Assembly (NCBI GenBank): GCA_009773055.1
Contig: WOUW01000007.1
Location: 66,084 to 114,423 of the forward strand
Reading direction: 5' to 3'
Length of the DNA stretch: 48,340 nucleotides
Origin: Paracoccaceae bacterium
GTDB taxonomy: Bacteria; Pseudomonadota; Alphaproteobacteria; Rhodobacterales; Rhodobacteraceae
The translations under genes and the position numbers were made by a program. Numbering within the stretch: the stretch's first letter is position 1; every line of letters starts with the position of its first letter. The notes beneath the pieces were generated by a model that saw only the letters and a program-made list of their open reading frames with translations, was not told where the DNA came from and made no database searches. Shown in pieces: positions 26,039-34,837 of the stretch.

Positions 26039-26129
26039 TGGCGGGCCTCACGCAGTGATCCCGCCCAATCTGGGGTCGCCCGCCCGGCGTGGCAACCCGT
26101 TACTTCTCGGGTCGCCCGCCGCAGGAGTG

Positions 26130-26720
26130 TCAGTGCCGGGTGCCCGAGAAATCCATCTCCACCACCTGGTTTTCGATCTCGTCGATCATCAGAACAGGGC
26201 CCATTGCCCGCATCTTCACGCCAACGCGGTCCGCCCACCGCGGCCAGGTTGCCGACAAAAGCGTCAGGCAATGTGTGGCCCCAAGGCTACGCACCGTGTC
26301 ACCCAGTTGCATGATCAGCTGCGTATGAACCCGGCGGCGGATCGCAGCAGGTGTATCATGCGCCACGAACAGCCGTGAGCTTTCCCAGATATGCCCTTCG
26401 ATCGGGGCAGAATCGTGCAAGAGGTTCGCCGGGATCGTCTCCAGAAGTCCGCGTTGCGCGTCCCGGATCATATAGCTGTAGATGCCGCAGCCATGCGTCG
26501 TCGGCGTCAGGCGATTTCCGGCAAGCACCTTGCCAGTTTCATCATGCACCACGACCCAGCGACTTGCCGGAGTGTCGTACTGGTCATACTCCATTCCCAT
26601 CGCTTCGGGCAGATTCCACTTGTTGTGGACGATGAATAACTCGCGCCTCGCGCGCAACATGTTCGCAAAAAGCTCGCCATGGTTGTGCATGTTGGCAAAG
26701 GAAAGCGTTGTGGTCTGCAT
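26130..26720 (-). CDS. LuxI-family acyl-homoserine-lactone synthase (copy 1)
   Basis: 196 residues. Makes an acyl-homoserine lactone from S-adenosylmethionine and an acyl carrier. All invariant LuxI residues are present: Arg25, Phe29, Trp35, Glu44, Asp46, Asp49, Arg70, Glu113 and Arg116 (in RARRELF, NKWNLP, MEYDQYD, NRLTPTTH and WESSR). Last gene of a luxR-luxI-luxR-luxI tandem on the minus strand. It shares about half its residues with copy 2 by hand count, most strongly over the first 125 residues. SD GGAGG lies five bases before the ATG but is inside a predicted stem (26724-26765). Signal chain length cannot be read from sequence. Confidence 0.93.
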   Translation of the reverse strand: MQTTTLSFANMHNHGELFANMLRARRELFIVHNKWNLPEAMGMEYDQYDTPASRWVVVHDETGKVLAGNRLTPTTHGCGIYSYMIRDAQRGLLETIPANLLHDSAPIEGHIWESSRLFVAHDTPAAIRRRVHTQLIMQLGDTVRSLGATHCLTLLSATWPRWADRVGVKMRAMGPVLMIDEIENQVVEMDFSGTRH

Positions 26721-26723
26721 AGG

Positions 26724-26765
26724 GTCCTCCTGCAGGTTGGGTTAAGTCGTAACCTTGCAGGAGAC
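26724..26765 (-). promoter_or_regulatory. stem-loop sequestering the luxI1 ribosome-binding site
   Basis: The two arms (26724-26738 and 26751-26765) pair as GAC/GTC, AGGA...TGC and AACC/GGTT blocks, about 14 base pairs with two single-base bulges around a 12-base loop. The arm next to the gene contains the AGGAGG Shine-Dalgarno of luxI1; the other arm starts just after the luxR1 stop. In mRNA this stem would hide the ribosome-binding site. Confidence 0.6.
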
Positions 26766-26769
26766 GCCG

Positions 26770-27381
26770 TCAGATCAGACGGTTGTCCTTGGCGCGCTGG
26801 ATCGCCTCGGCGGTTGTCCGCGCCATCAGGCGATCGCGGGCGGAACTGATCCGGGCTTTCAGCGCGCTTTCCGAGATTCCCAGCTTCTCTGCCGCAGCAG
26901 CAAACCGGTCGCCCCCTGCAATGCATCTCAAGGCCTCGATCTGGGCCTCGGTCAAGGATTCGGGCGGCTCGCTCAGGTCATGCAGGCGCTTCACCGCCCG
27001 CTCGATCTTGACGATCTCATCGTCCCGAAATTCCCGGTCCTCCCGGGCGAAACTGGCAATGGTGCGCGACTTGATCGGACCAATGGCGACCGTGACGCCA
27101 AAATTCAGCCCATACTCCGCAGCTTCCTTGAACAAGCCGAATGGGTCCATGAGGGCCGGATCGCTCCAACGGATCCAGCCGGTCCGCGAGAATCCCCACG
27201 CCGTCATCGGGTCACGCAGGACATAGCCATTTTCGGTGTAGTGATCGATCCAGCGCTGATCGTAGGTCTGAAAAGTCAGCAGCGGCGATGTAAAGCGGAT
27301 ATGGAGGCCGATAAAGTACCCCGCCGTCGCCATCCGCGCCACATTCTGAAGTTCGACATCTATACCAGATCGGTTACTCAT
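26770..27381 (-). CDS. LuxR-family quorum-sensing regulator (copy 1)
   Basis: 203 residues (ATG 27381; a GTG two codons earlier is possible). The N-terminal autoinducer-binding domain has the expected aromatic/acid pattern: RWIDHYTENGYVLRDPMTAW, holding the Trp, Tyr and Asp of the lactone pocket. The C-terminal helix-turn-helix (LTEAQIEALRCIAGGDRFAAAAEKLGISESALKARISSARDRL) is a divergent LuxR type in which the usual TVKNH is replaced by ALKAR. Probably senses the product of the adjacent luxI1, which starts 49 bases downstream. Similar throughout to copy 2. Confidence 0.9.
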   Translation of the reverse strand: MSNRSGIDVELQNVARMATAGYFIGLHIRFTSPLLTFQTYDQRWIDHYTENGYVLRDPMTAWGFSRTGWIRWSDPALMDPFGLFKEAAEYGLNFGVTVAIGPIKSRTIASFAREDREFRDDEIVKIERAVKRLHDLSEPPESLTEAQIEALRCIAGGDRFAAAAEKLGISESALKARISSARDRLMARTTAEAIQRAKDNRLI

Positions 27382-27463
27382 TCTCACTCAACTTCACTGA
27401 ACCAGCCACGCAACCATAGCGTGTTCATCGCAGAACTCCAGCCAATCGGTGACCGGCCTTTGC

Positions 27464-27483
27464 AACGGCACAAGACTGCCGTT
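27464..27483 (-). terminator. hairpin at the end of luxI2
   Basis: AACGGCA and TGCCGTT arms around CAAGAC, starting at the luxI2 stop codon on the transcribed strand. No T-run follows, so it is a weak terminator or a 3' stabilising structure separating the two luxRI pairs. The rest of the 101-base gap before luxR1 shows no clear promoter. Confidence 0.4.
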
Positions 27484-28070
27484 CAATGCATCTTTGGTGC
27501 CATATTTATGGTCACGCACACACAATCTAGCCCATCGAAGTTCAACATAGGTCCTACGGGTTCGCATTCCAGACCCACACGGCGGCCGATACGGCGCGAG
27601 GCTTCGGGAATAAGCCCAAGAACCGAGGTCGCACCCAATTCGCGCGCCGCGTTCACCATTTCCTGGCGCAACTGCAACTGGACGCGCAACCGCATCGCAG
27701 CAGGGACCGCTTCGGACACAAAGACCCGGCTGCTTTCCCAGATCTCTTCCGATACCGGTGCTGTATAGTTCAGCAGATTAGACGGAATTGACTCCAGAAG
27801 ACCCCGCTGGGCGTCGCGGATCATATAGGTGTAAATTCCGCACTTGTGGGTCGTTGGCGTCAGACGGATACCCGCCAGGACCTCACCGTCCTTGTGGACG
27901 GCAACCCAGCGACTTGCCGGAGTGTCATACTGGTCGAACTCCATCCCGTTCGACTGCGGCAGATCCCACTTGTTCTGCTGGATGAAAGCCCGGTGTCGGG
28001 CCCTGAACATGTTGGCAAACAACTCGCCATGATTGTGCAAGTTGTCGTATGAGAGAGTCGTGACTTCCAT
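27483..28070 (-). CDS. LuxI-family acyl-homoserine-lactone synthase (copy 2)
   Basis: 195 residues with the same catalytic set as copy 1: RARHRAFIQQNKWDLP, GMEFDQYD, GIRLTPTTHKCGIY and IWESSRVFV. The C-terminal half, which shapes the acyl-chain pocket, differs most from copy 1 (LIPEASRRIGRRVGLECEPVGPM here), so the two enzymes may make different signals. Located 56 bases after luxR2; SD AAGGAG lies seven bases before the ATG and is not inside a stem like that of copy 1. Base composition is visibly less GC-rich than in the flanking housekeeping genes. Confidence 0.93.
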   Translation of the reverse strand: MEVTTLSYDNLHNHGELFANMFRARHRAFIQQNKWDLPQSNGMEFDQYDTPASRWVAVHKDGEVLAGIRLTPTTHKCGIYTYMIRDAQRGLLESIPSNLLNYTAPVSEEIWESSRVFVSEAVPAAMRLRVQLQLRQEMVNAARELGATSVLGLIPEASRRIGRRVGLECEPVGPMLNFDGLDCVCVTINMAPKMH

Positions 28071-28126
28071 TTTCCGTCTCCTTCTGCTGGAATGTCGAAC
28101 AGTCAGAGGGAAACATCACAGGGTTA

Positions 28127-28738
28127 CTACAGCAGTCGATACTCGCGCGCCTTCTTCAGAGCCTCGGTCGCTGTCCGAGCCTCAAGTCTGATTCGAGCGG
28201 AATTCAGTCGAGCCTTGAAGGCGCTTTCCGAAATCCCGAGCTTTGCCGCAGCAGCAGTGTGACGGTCCCCATTTGCTATGCATTGCAGCGCCTCGATCTG
28301 CGCTTTCGTAAGTTCCGATGGCGGTTTCGCCGCGATATGCAAGCGCGCGGTGATATCGGCGAGACGCTCCATCTCTGCATCTGTGAATTCGCGATCCGGC
28401 CGGGTGATACCAGCCATTGAACGCGAGGTGATCGGGCCATACGAAGAAACCGCGCCATACTTCATCCCGTAGGTGGCGGCTTTCTTCAGCAATTCGAACG
28501 GATCGGGCAACGGAATCTCGCTCCAACGGCGCGTTCCGGCGGTGCCGATGCCCCAGAAGATCACGGGATCGCGCAAATAATAGGAATGCGAGTTGTAATA
28601 TTCGACCCAATCGGCCGGATAGCGGCTGTGGTAGATCAACGGGCTGGCAAAACGGATGTGAAGGCCCACGGCGTACCCCGCGGGTGCCAGGTCATGCAAC
28701 TCTTCATACAGTTCGCTCAATCTCTTACTCTGCGACAT
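28127..28738 (-). CDS. LuxR-family quorum-sensing regulator (copy 2)
   Basis: 203 residues. Autoinducer-binding domain with DWVEYYNSHSYYLRDPVIFWG (Trp, Tyr, Asp of the pocket) and a C-terminal helix-turn-helix LTKAQIEALQCIANGDRHTAAAAKLGISESAFKARLNSARIRL, nearly superimposable on copy 1. It is the promoter-proximal gene of the four. The 125 bases upstream, up to the rplQ terminator, are AT-richer than average and should hold its promoter; a TTGAAA near 28790 is a possible -35. Its pairing with copy-2 LuxI is inferred from adjacency. Confidence 0.9.
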   Translation of the reverse strand: MSQSKRLSELYEELHDLAPAGYAVGLHIRFASPLIYHSRYPADWVEYYNSHSYYLRDPVIFWGIGTAGTRRWSEIPLPDPFELLKKAATYGMKYGAVSSYGPITSRSMAGITRPDREFTDAEMERLADITARLHIAAKPPSELTKAQIEALQCIANGDRHTAAAAKLGISESAFKARLNSARIRLEARTATEALKKAREYRLL

Positions 28739-28863
28739 TCACACAAGGGTCCTTGCCAGTCTACGTTCAACCTTAAGTGTAAAGTTTCAAGCGCGCCAGT
28801 GCGTTGGAGGAGAAACTCGTTGCGCTTGCTACCGCCGTGATTGCGGGTGCCTCGCCATAGGCA

Positions 28864-28889
28864 AAGGCCCGCCAGATCTGGCGGGCCTT
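28864..28889 (-). terminator. rplQ terminator (end of the ribosomal-protein cluster)
   Basis: A 26-base perfect palindrome AAGGCCCGCCAGA / TCTGGCGGGCCTT, 27 bases after the rplQ stop, followed on the minus strand by a short T-run (TTTGCC). It separates the ribosomal cluster from the quorum-sensing genes. Confidence 0.8.
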
Positions 28890-28915
28890 CTGTCGGCATG
28901 ATCGGCTTTCAGCCT

Positions 28916-29329
28916 TCAGACGGTCTCGTCAGTCTCGGTCCGGGTGCGGTCAGCCGCCCCTTTGGCCGAAGTATCGCGGTCAACGAATTCGATGATCGCC
29001 ATCGGGGCCATGTCGCCATAGCGGAAGCCGGCCTTCAGGACACGGACATAGCCGCCCTGACGGTCCTTGTAGCGGGGCCCCAGAATGGCGAACAGACGCT
29101 CGGTGTGCATGTCCTGCTTCAGCGCCGCATGGGCCTGACGCCGGGCGTGCAGGTCGCCGCGCTTGGCCAGGGTGATCAGCTTCTCGATGATCGGGCGCAG
29201 TTCCTTGGCCTTGGGCAGGGTGGTCTTGATCTGCTCATGCTCGATCAGCGAGCCACACATGTTGGCGAACATCGCCTTGCGGTGTTCGTGGGTGCGGTTC
29301 AGTTTGCGGTAGCCGCTAGAGTGACGCAT
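28916..29329 (-). CDS. rplQ: 50S ribosomal protein L17
   Basis: 137 residues beginning [24 protein letters not shown], the diagnostic L17 N terminus, then [29 protein letters not shown]. It binds 23S rRNA near the exit tunnel. The C terminus has a charged alphaproteobacterial extension ([18 protein letters not shown]). ATG 29329 follows GGAGA; a longer upstream reading is not conserved. Last gene of the cluster, 135 bases after rpoA. Confidence 0.98.
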   Translation of the reverse strand: MRHSSGYRKLNRTHEHRKAMFANMCGSLIEHEQIKTTLPKAKELRPIIEKLITLAKRGDLHARRQAHAALKQDMHTERLFAILGPRYKDRQGGYVRVLKAGFRYGDMAPMAIIEFVDRDTSAKGAADRTRTETDETV

Positions 29330-29437
29330 TGGAATCTCCGTATCTGCGTATTTTGCTTTGTCCGGCAGGGCCTCCGTTTGGCCCCGCTCACCTTGGGCTT
29401 TCGCCAGTTGTTCCCCGCACGAGGCGGGCATTGTCGC

Positions 29438-29459
29438 AGGGTGCGCCGGGGCGCACCCT
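29438..29459 (-). promoter_or_regulatory. hairpin in the rpoA-rplQ gap
   Basis: AGGGTGCGCC-GG-GGCGCACCCT, a perfect inverted repeat beginning six bases after the rpoA stop. No T-run follows, so it is likely a processing or stabilising structure rather than a full terminator. Confidence 0.5.
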
Positions 29460-29464
29460 TGTTA

Positions 29465-30481
29465 TCAGAACTGGTCCTCGAAACGCTTGGCCAGGTCTTC
29501 GATGTTCTCTGGCGGCCAGCTTTCGACGTCCATTCCAAGATGAAGGCCCATGCCCGAAAGCACTTCCTTGATCTCGTTCAGCGACTTGCGGCCGAAGTTC
29601 GGGGTGCGCAGCATCTCGGCTTCGGTCTTCTGGATCAGGTCGCCGATATAGACGATGTTGTCGTTCTTCAGGCAGTTGGCCGACCGGACCGAAAGCTCCA
29701 GTTCGTCCACCTTCTTCAAGAGCAGCGGGTTGAACTCCAGGCCCGAGTCGATCTCGCCGACCTTGGCCGATTCTGGCTCTTCGAAGTTCACGAAGATCGA
29801 CAGCTGGTCCTGCAGGATGCGCGCGGCATAGGCCACGGCGTCATCCGGCGTCAGCGAGCCGTCGGTCTCGATCTTCATCGTCAGCTTGTCATAGTCCAGC
29901 ACCTGACCCTCGCGGGTCGGGGTGACTTCATAGCTGACCTTCTTGACCGGCGAATAGATCGCGTCGATCGGGATCAGACCGATGGGCGCATCTTCCGGGC
30001 GGTTCTTGTCGGCCGAGACATAGCCTTTGCCGGTGTTCACGGTCAGCTCCATGAACACATCCGCACCTTCGTCGAGGTGACAGATGACGTGGTCCTTGTT
30101 CAGCACCTCGATGCCGTTCGATTCCGAGATGTCGCCCGCGGTCACGACGCCGGGACCCTTGGCCGAGATCGACAGCCGCTTCGGGCCCTCCACATCCATC
30201 TTCAGGCTCACGCCCTTGAGGTTCAGGACGATGTCGGTCACGTCTTCGCGAACCCCGGCCACCGACGAAAACTCGTGCAGCACGTTGTCGATCTGGACGC
30301 TGGTGATCGCGCCCCCCTGCAGCGAAGACATCAGCACGCGGCGCAGCGCGTTGCCCAGCGTCAGGCCAAAGCCGCGCTCCAGCGGCTCGGCGATGATCGT
30401 CGCCACGCGAGCCGCATCGGCCCCCGGCTTCACGATCAGGCTCGCGGGTTTGATGAGTTCCTGCCAGTTCTTATGGATCAT
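29465..30481 (-). CDS. rpoA: DNA-directed RNA polymerase subunit alpha
   Basis: 338 residues. The N-terminal assembly domain shows [25 protein letters not shown] and the C-terminal domain, which contacts UP elements and activators, shows [46 protein letters not shown]. Length is normal. It follows rpsK after a 120-base gap that contains a hairpin with a T-run, so part of its expression may come from a promoter of its own; none was recognised in that gap. Confidence 0.99.
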   Translation of the reverse strand: MIHKNWQELIKPASLIVKPGADAARVATIIAEPLERGFGLTLGNALRRVLMSSLQGGAITSVQIDNVLHEFSSVAGVREDVTDIVLNLKGVSLKMDVEGPKRLSISAKGPGVVTAGDISESNGIEVLNKDHVICHLDEGADVFMELTVNTGKGYVSADKNRPEDAPIGLIPIDAIYSPVKKVSYEVTPTREGQVLDYDKLTMKIETDGSLTPDDAVAYAARILQDQLSIFVNFEEPESAKVGEIDSGLEFNPLLLKKVDELELSVRSANCLKNDNIVYIGDLIQKTEAEMLRTPNFGRKSLNEIKEVLSGMGLHLGMDVESWPPENIEDLAKRFEDQF

Positions 30482-30554
30482 TCTGAAGCCCCTATTCTTG
30501 TCCGCTGCCGATGTCCGAAAGCCGGCGGACGCCCGAGGATCGTAAACGACGAAA

Positions 30555-30588
30555 ACCGGGCCGCGAGGGAAGGCCCCCGCGACCCGGT
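30555..30588 (-). terminator. terminator-like hairpin after rpsK
   Basis: Fifteen-base arms (30555-30569 and 30574-30588, 13 of 15 pairing) around AAGG, followed on the minus strand by GGTTTTCGTC. It begins 14 bases after the rpsK stop and would at least partly separate rpsM-rpsK from rpoA-rplQ. Confidence 0.6.
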
Positions 30589-30601
30589 CGAAATCAGTGC
30601 C

Positions 30602-30997
30602 TTAGACGCGGCGGCGCTTCGGCGGACGGCAGCCGTTGTGTGCCAGCGGCGTCACGTCCCGGATCGAAGTGATCTGGAAGCCCACGGCAGCCAGCGCGCG
30701 CAAGGCCGACTCGCGGCCCGAACCCGGACCTTGAACTTCGACTTCCAGCGTGCGGACGCCATGTTCCTGAGCCTTGCGGCCAGCGTCTTCGGCGGCCATC
30801 TGGGCGGCGTAAGGGGTCGACTTGCGCGAGCCCTTGAAGCCCATGGTCCCCGAGGACGACCAGGCAATCGCATTGCCCTGCACGTCCGAGATCAGGATCT
30901 TGGTGTTGTTGAACGACGAGTTCACATGCGCCACGCCGGCAGCAATGTTCTTGCGTTCTTTTTTCTTCGTACGGGCGGCCTTGGTATCGCGTGCCAT
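30602..30997 (-). CDS. rpsK: 30S ribosomal protein S11
   Basis: 131 residues: [48 protein letters not shown] and the C-terminal [21 protein letters not shown] are diagnostic. It forms part of the platform near the 3' end of 16S rRNA. Twelve bases after rpsM. Confidence 0.99.
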   Translation of the reverse strand: MARDTKAARTKKKERKNIAAGVAHVNSSFNNTKILISDVQGNAIAWSSSGTMGFKGSRKSTPYAAQMAAEDAGRKAQEHGVRTLEVEVQGPGSGRESALRALAAVGFQITSIRDVTPLAHNGCRPPKRRRV

Positions 30998-31009
30998 GTT
31001 CCGGCCCCC

Positions 31010-31378
31010 TTATTTCTTCTTGCCGGCAATGGCCTTTGCGGGGCCTTTGCGGGTGCGGGCGTTGGTGTGGGTGCGCTGGCCGCGGACCGGCAGGCCCTTG
31101 CGGTGACGCAGGCCACGGTAGCAGCCGAGGTCCATCAGACGCTTGATGTTCATCGTGACTTCGCGGCGCAGATCGCCTTCGACAGTCAGGTTTGCGTCGA
31201 TGTATTCGCGGATCGCCAGCACTTCGCTGTCGTTCAGCTGGTTCACCCGGCGGGCGCTGTCGATCTTCAGCGCTTCACAGATGGCCTTGGCGGTGTGGGG
31301 GCCGATCCCGGTGATGTAGGTGAGCGCGATCGGAACCCGTTTCGCGGTCGGAATGTTGACGCCAGCAATACGTGCCAA
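31010..31378 (-). CDS. rpsM: 30S ribosomal protein S13
   Basis: 122 residues: [25 protein letters not shown]...KAICE, and the C-terminal [22 protein letters not shown], which reaches toward P-site tRNA. The gene follows adk after 181 bases, with a candidate promoter and a 5' stem-loop in that gap. The separate rpmJ gene found here in some bacteria is absent. Confidence 0.99.
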   Translation of the reverse strand: MARIAGVNIPTAKRVPIALTYITGIGPHTAKAICEALKIDSARRVNQLNDSEVLAIREYIDANLTVEGDLRREVTMNIKRLMDLGCYRGLRHRKGLPVRGQRTHTNARTRKGPAKAIAGKKK

Positions 31379-31481
31379 ACGTTTCGTCCTTCTTCGGTTG
31401 CGGTTCCGTAGTGCCAGAACCTTTTTTCACAACACCGCACGGGGGTTTAACCCGGCGATACGAACTTCCCAATAAGGAAGA

Positions 31482-31505
31482 CCCGCAAGGCGATTCCACC
31501 GCGGG
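31482..31505 (-). promoter_or_regulatory. 5' leader stem-loop of the rpsM transcript
   Basis: CCCGC/GCGGG outer stem with an inner GGCG/CACC stem (one G-T pair), starting at about the predicted first transcribed base. Confidence 0.45.
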
Positions 31506-31512
31506 ACGCCGT

Positions 31513-31541
31513 GCATTAGGGGCTTTTCCCGGGGCCGTCAA
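31513..31541 (-). promoter_or_regulatory. candidate rpsM promoter
   Basis: On the minus strand TTGACG (31536-31541), 17-base spacer, TAATGC (31513-31518). Good sigma-70-type spacing, located just downstream of the adk stop at 31560. Confidence 0.55.
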
Positions 31542-31559
31542 GGCCGCCAGAGAGGTTTT

Positions 31560-32210
31560 TCAAGCTTTGTCAAGAACCTTGGCGATTGCATTGGCAACGT
31601 CGTCCACTTCGGCCAGACCATTGACGGCGGAAAGTTGCCCCTTGGCATAGTAATAGCCGATCAGGGGCGAGGTCTTCTTGTAGTATTCCATCAGCCGGGT
31701 CTTCAGCGTTTCGGCGTTATCATCAGCCCGCCGCTTCAGGTTGGTGCTGCCGCAGACATCGCAGGTGCCCGCCACTTTGGTGGGGTGGGTCACGTCGTGA
31801 TAGACCGCGCCGCAGTTGCCGCAGGTGAAGCGCCCGGTGATCCGCGCGACCAATGCAGCATCGTCAACTTGCATCTCGATGACGTGGTCAAGTTTCGACC
31901 CAGTCCGCGTCATCAAGTCCCCCAGGGCATCCGCCTGGTTCAAAGTGCGGGGAAAGCCGTCGAAGATGAACCCACCCCTGGCCCCGTCGCTCATCTTCGC
32001 CTCGATCAGGCCGATGACGATCTCGTCCGTCACCAGTTCACCCCGGGCCATGATGCCTTCGACCCGCTTTCCCAGGTCGGTGCCCTTGGCGATGGCCTCT
32101 TTCAGCATGTCGCCGGTCGATAACTGCACCATGCCACGGGCCTCTTCCAGCCGTTTGGCCTGCGTGCCCTTGCCCGCTCCCGGCGGACCCAGAAGGATGA
32201 TGTTGGTCAT
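31560..32210 (-). CDS. adk: adenylate kinase
   Basis: 216 residues. P-loop [10 protein letters not shown] at residues 8-17; [14 protein letters not shown]; and a zinc-binding LID with CGNCGAVYH...TCDVCG (four cysteines). Interconverts ATP+AMP and 2 ADP. Starts four bases after the secY stop, the usual spc-operon arrangement. Confidence 0.98.
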   Translation of the reverse strand: MTNIILLGPPGAGKGTQAKRLEEARGMVQLSTGDMLKEAIAKGTDLGKRVEGIMARGELVTDEIVIGLIEAKMSDGARGGFIFDGFPRTLNQADALGDLMTRTGSKLDHVIEMQVDDAALVARITGRFTCGNCGAVYHDVTHPTKVAGTCDVCGSTNLKRRADDNAETLKTRLMEYYKKTSPLIGYYYAKGQLSAVNGLAEVDDVANAIAKVLDKA

Positions 32211-32214
32211 CGGA

Positions 32215-33585
32215 TCAGCGCCGGGCCGGGGCCTTGGGTGCCGATTTTGCGCCTGGCTTCTTGCGCCCGCGCAGCTGCGACTTTTCGATCAACGCCTCGT
32301 ACTGATGGGCCAGAAGGTGCGACTGGATCTGCTGGATCGTGTCCATCGTCACCGAAACCACGATCAGGACCGAGGTGCCACCAAAATAGAACGGGATGCC
32401 CACGCGGCTGATCAGCACTTCGGGCAGCAAGCAGACTGCCGCCAGGTAGGCCGACCCCAGCACAAGAACGCGGTTCACAACATATTCCAGGTATTCCTCA
32501 GTCTTCTTTCCCGGACGAATGCCGGGGATCGACGCATTCTGATTCTTCAGGTTTTCCGCAACTTCGTCGACCTTGAACGAAACGTTCAGCGTGTAGAAGT
32601 AGGCGAAGAACACGATCATCGCCGCCAGGAAAACCAGATGCAGCGGCTGACCGTAGCCAAGATTGGCCGCCAGCCAAGACAGGACCGGGTTTGTCCCGCC
32701 ACCCGAGAAGGTCGAAACCGTCGTCGGCAGCAAAAGGATCGACGACGCGAAGATTGCCGGGATCACGCCCGCCGGATTGACCTTGATCGGCAGGTGCGAA
32801 GAGCCGCCCTCGTAAACCTTCATCCCCACCTGCCGACGCGGATAGAGAATGCTGATCTTGCGCAGCGCCCGCTCCATGAAGACGACGAAGGCGATGACAC
32901 CGACGACCATGACGATCACACCCAGGATCACCGGCGTCGACAGGGCTCCCGACCGGCCTTGCGCAAAGAACTGCGCGATGGCGGCCGGGATCTCGGCCAC
33001 GATGCCGACGAAGATGATGAGGCTGATGCCGTTGCCGATGCCGCGGGCAGTGATCTGCTCGCCCAGCCACATCAGGAACATCGTGCCACCGACCAGCGTG
33101 ATGACGCACGAGGCGACGAAGAACAGGCCCGGGTTGTGCGCCAGCCCGCCACCCTGGATCGACATCGCGATGCCGTAGCCCTGCAGCACGGCCAGTGCCA
33201 CCGTGCCATAGCGGGTGTACTGGTTCAGCTTCTTTCGGCCCTGCTCGCCTTCCTTCTTCAGCTGCTGCCAGGGCCCGTACATGGTCCCCAGAAGCTGCAC
33301 GATGATGGAGGCGCTGATGTAGGGCATGATCCCCAGCGCGAAGATCGCCATCCGGCTGACCGCGCCCCCGGTGAAGAGGTTCAGCATCCCGCCGATCCCC
33401 TGCCCCGCCTGCTGCATGAACTCGCGCAGGGCGTTGCCGTCGATGCCCGGGACCGGGATGTAGGTCCCCAGCCGGTAGACGATCAGCAGGCCGATCGTGA
33501 AGAAGATGCGCTGGCGCAGGTCGGATGCCTTGCCGAGCATGCCCCAGCTGAGGTTCGCCGCCATTTGCTCTGCAGCAGATGCCAT
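32215..33585 (-). CDS. secY: preprotein translocase subunit SecY
   Basis: 456-residue channel protein with ten hydrophobic segments, the plug-region start [16 protein letters not shown], the [13 protein letters not shown] segment and the cytoplasmic loop YYRRQ-type sequence seen here as [13 protein letters not shown]. Forms the Sec translocon in the inner membrane. It follows rplO after 101 bases containing a GC-rich hairpin. Confidence 0.98.
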   Translation of the reverse strand: MASAAEQMAANLSWGMLGKASDLRQRIFFTIGLLIVYRLGTYIPVPGIDGNALREFMQQAGQGIGGMLNLFTGGAVSRMAIFALGIMPYISASIIVQLLGTMYGPWQQLKKEGEQGRKKLNQYTRYGTVALAVLQGYGIAMSIQGGGLAHNPGLFFVASCVITLVGGTMFLMWLGEQITARGIGNGISLIIFVGIVAEIPAAIAQFFAQGRSGALSTPVILGVIVMVVGVIAFVVFMERALRKISILYPRRQVGMKVYEGGSSHLPIKVNPAGVIPAIFASSILLLPTTVSTFSGGGTNPVLSWLAANLGYGQPLHLVFLAAMIVFFAYFYTLNVSFKVDEVAENLKNQNASIPGIRPGKKTEEYLEYVVNRVLVLGSAYLAAVCLLPEVLISRVGIPFYFGGTSVLIVVSVTMDTIQQIQSHLLAHQYEALIEKSQLRGRKKPGAKSAPKAPARR

Positions 33586-33606
33586 GTCAGGTCTCTTTCA
33601 AGCCAA

Positions 33607-33638
33607 GCGCCGCCGGACCGTTCTCCGGTCGGCGGCGC
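33607..33638 (-). promoter_or_regulatory. hairpin in front of secY
   Basis: GCGCCGCCGGACC pairs with GGTCGGCGGCGC (one bulged G), 22 bases before the secY ATG. No T-run follows. It may tune secY translation relative to rplO or protect the processed message. Confidence 0.45.
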
Positions 33639-33686
33639 GGGAAAACTTGGTTTGATGTAAGCGACCTGATGGCCGCTCACAATCCC

Positions 33687-34166
33687 TTATTCAGCCGCGG
33701 CCGCGACCGGTGCCAGCAGCGTGACCTTGCCGCCAGCCTTCTCGATCGCTTCGACGGCCGAAGCCGAGGCGCCGGTGACGGTCAGGTTGAGCTTCGATTT
33801 CAGCTCGCCCTTGGCCAGCACGCGAATGCCGTCTCGCTTGTTCGAGGTGAGGCCAGCCGCGACCAGCGCGTCTTCGGTGATCTCGGCTTTCGGATCCAGC
33901 TTGCCGGCAGCGATGAATTTCTCGATCAGGCCGAGGTTCACGACGGCAAATTCCAGACGGTTCGGCTTGGTGAAGCCACGCTTGGGCAGACGGCGATAGA
34001 GCGGCATCTGGCCGCCTTCGTAGCCGCCGATGGCGACGCCCGAGCGGGACTTCTGACCCTTGATACCCCGGCCGGCGGTCTTGCCCTTGCCCGAGCCCGG
34101 GCCGCGTGCCACGCGCTTTTTCTTCTTCGCCGCGCCTTCGTTGTCGGCAAGTTCATGCAGTTTCAT
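33687..34166 (-). CDS. rplO: 50S ribosomal protein L15
   Basis: 159 residues: [43 protein letters not shown] is the glycine-rich L15 N terminus and [15 protein letters not shown] its conserved core. ATG 34166 has AAGGAGAA upstream. In the ancestral spc operon it directly follows rpmD; here about 2.1 kb of accessory genes and a terminator intervene, so rplO-secY-adk needs its own promoter. Confidence 0.98.
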   Translation of the reverse strand: MKLHELADNEGAAKKKKRVARGPGSGKGKTAGRGIKGQKSRSGVAIGGYEGGQMPLYRRLPKRGFTKPNRLEFAVVNLGLIEKFIAAGKLDPKAEITEDALVAAGLTSNKRDGIRVLAKGELKSKLNLTVTGASASAVEAIEKAGGKVTLLAPVAAAAE

Positions 34167-34230
34167 TTCGCTTCTCCTTGCCGGATGCGCCCCCGAAGCG
34201 AGAACGGGACGACCACGGCTTTTCTTGATT

Positions 34231-34254
34231 CTCATGGCCGGACTTGGCCACCGA
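34231..34254 (-). promoter_or_regulatory. 5' leader stem-loop of the rplO transcript
   Basis: CTC-TGGCC and GGCCA-GAG blocks around GGACTT, lying at the predicted start of the rplO message. Weaker than the leader hairpins of the rpmC and rplB units. Confidence 0.35.
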
Positions 34255-34257
34255 GGG

Positions 34258-34286
34258 GCCTTACAGGAAGGCGGGGTCCTTGGCAA
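34258..34286 (-). promoter_or_regulatory. candidate rplO promoter
   Basis: Minus strand TTGCCA (34281-34286), 17-base spacer, TAAGGC (34258-34263). It lies directly downstream of a perfect hairpin (34290-34317) and 92 bases before the rplO ATG. Confidence 0.5.
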
Positions 34287-34289
34287 GGG

Positions 34290-34317
34290 AAAGGCTGCCC
34301 ACGTGTGGGCAGCCTTT
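34290..34317 (-). terminator. perfect hairpin between the GFA gene and rplO
   Basis: Thirteen-base arms AAAGGCTGCCCAC / GTGGGCAGCCTTT around GT; self-complementary, so it works in both directions. It should stop transcripts from the accessory block before they enter rplO. Confidence 0.65.
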
Positions 34318-34378
34318 CGGATTGAACGATTCCAATGGGTTATAAGACCCCGTTAAGGTGGCGCTAACCTTTTGAGGA

Positions 34379-34401
34379 GTCGGGGCAAGCCCCGACCTAC
34401 G
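34379..34401. repeat. GTCGGGGC hairpin repeat next to the GFA gene
   Basis: GTCGGGGC-AA-GCCCCGAC followed by CTACG. A related element on the plus strand (GTAGGTCGGGGTT) lies at 42494-42510 beside rplP. Both flank accessory inserts in the ribosomal cluster. Confidence 0.45.
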
Positions 34402-34837
34402 AGGGGGACGGCCAGACGAAGCTGGGCTGAAGGCCGGAATAGACCGGGCGGCCGTCGGTGGGGGCCGGATAACCCTTCGTCTCGTCCCAGAAGGCGTGGT
34501 AGGTGGCCTTGGGGAACTTGGCGTCGTCGTAGCCCATCACGTTCGGCACGGCCACGCGGATGCGGCCCTGCTTGTCGTCCAGCATCAGGGCCGCACCGCA
34601 GTCTGCGCAGACACAGATCTCCAGCGGGCCGTCGGGGTTCTGGGCGTTGAAAGGGACGCGCTTCATCTTCTCGGGATGGTCAACCTGGATGTCGCCGTGG
34701 TTGAAGAAAGCGACATGGGTGTGCTGCTGCTTGGTCACCGACTTGCAGACGTTGCAATGGCATTCATGATTGTCGATGGGTTCGGCGGTCGCGGTGACAT
34801 GGACGTGCGGGCATCCGCCAGCGTAGTGGGTGGTCAT
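34397..34837 (-). CDS. GFA-family (glutathione-dependent formaldehyde-activating enzyme-like) zinc protein
   Basis: 146 residues with the GFA/CENP-V fold cysteines: GGCPH near the N terminus, CHCNVCKSV, and CVCADCG. The archetype, Gfa of Paracoccus, speeds formation of S-hydroxymethylglutathione, but most family members have unknown substrates. It sits on the minus strand in the block inserted between rpmD and rplO, divergent from the MAPEG gene over 186 bases (34838-35023) in which I recognise no feature. Confidence 0.88.
   Translation of the reverse strand: MTTHYAGGCPHVHVTATAEPIDNHECHCNVCKSVTKQQHTHVAFFNHGDIQVDHPEKMKRVPFNAQNPDGPLEICVCADCGAALMLDDKQGRIRVAVPNVMGYDDAKFPKATYHAFWDETKGYPAPTDGRPVYSGLQPSFVWPSPS

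Noticed and set aside
26721-26769. lux box in front of luxI1
   Set aside because: The inverted repeat spans over 40 bases with a 12-base loop, unlike an 18-20-base lux box, and it lies over the ribosome-binding site; an RNA stem explains it better.
28841-31411. An 856-codon open frame antisense to rplQ, rpoA, rpsK and rpsM
   Set aside because: A mirror of conserved ribosomal genes in a GC-rich genome; no domain, no ribosome-binding site.
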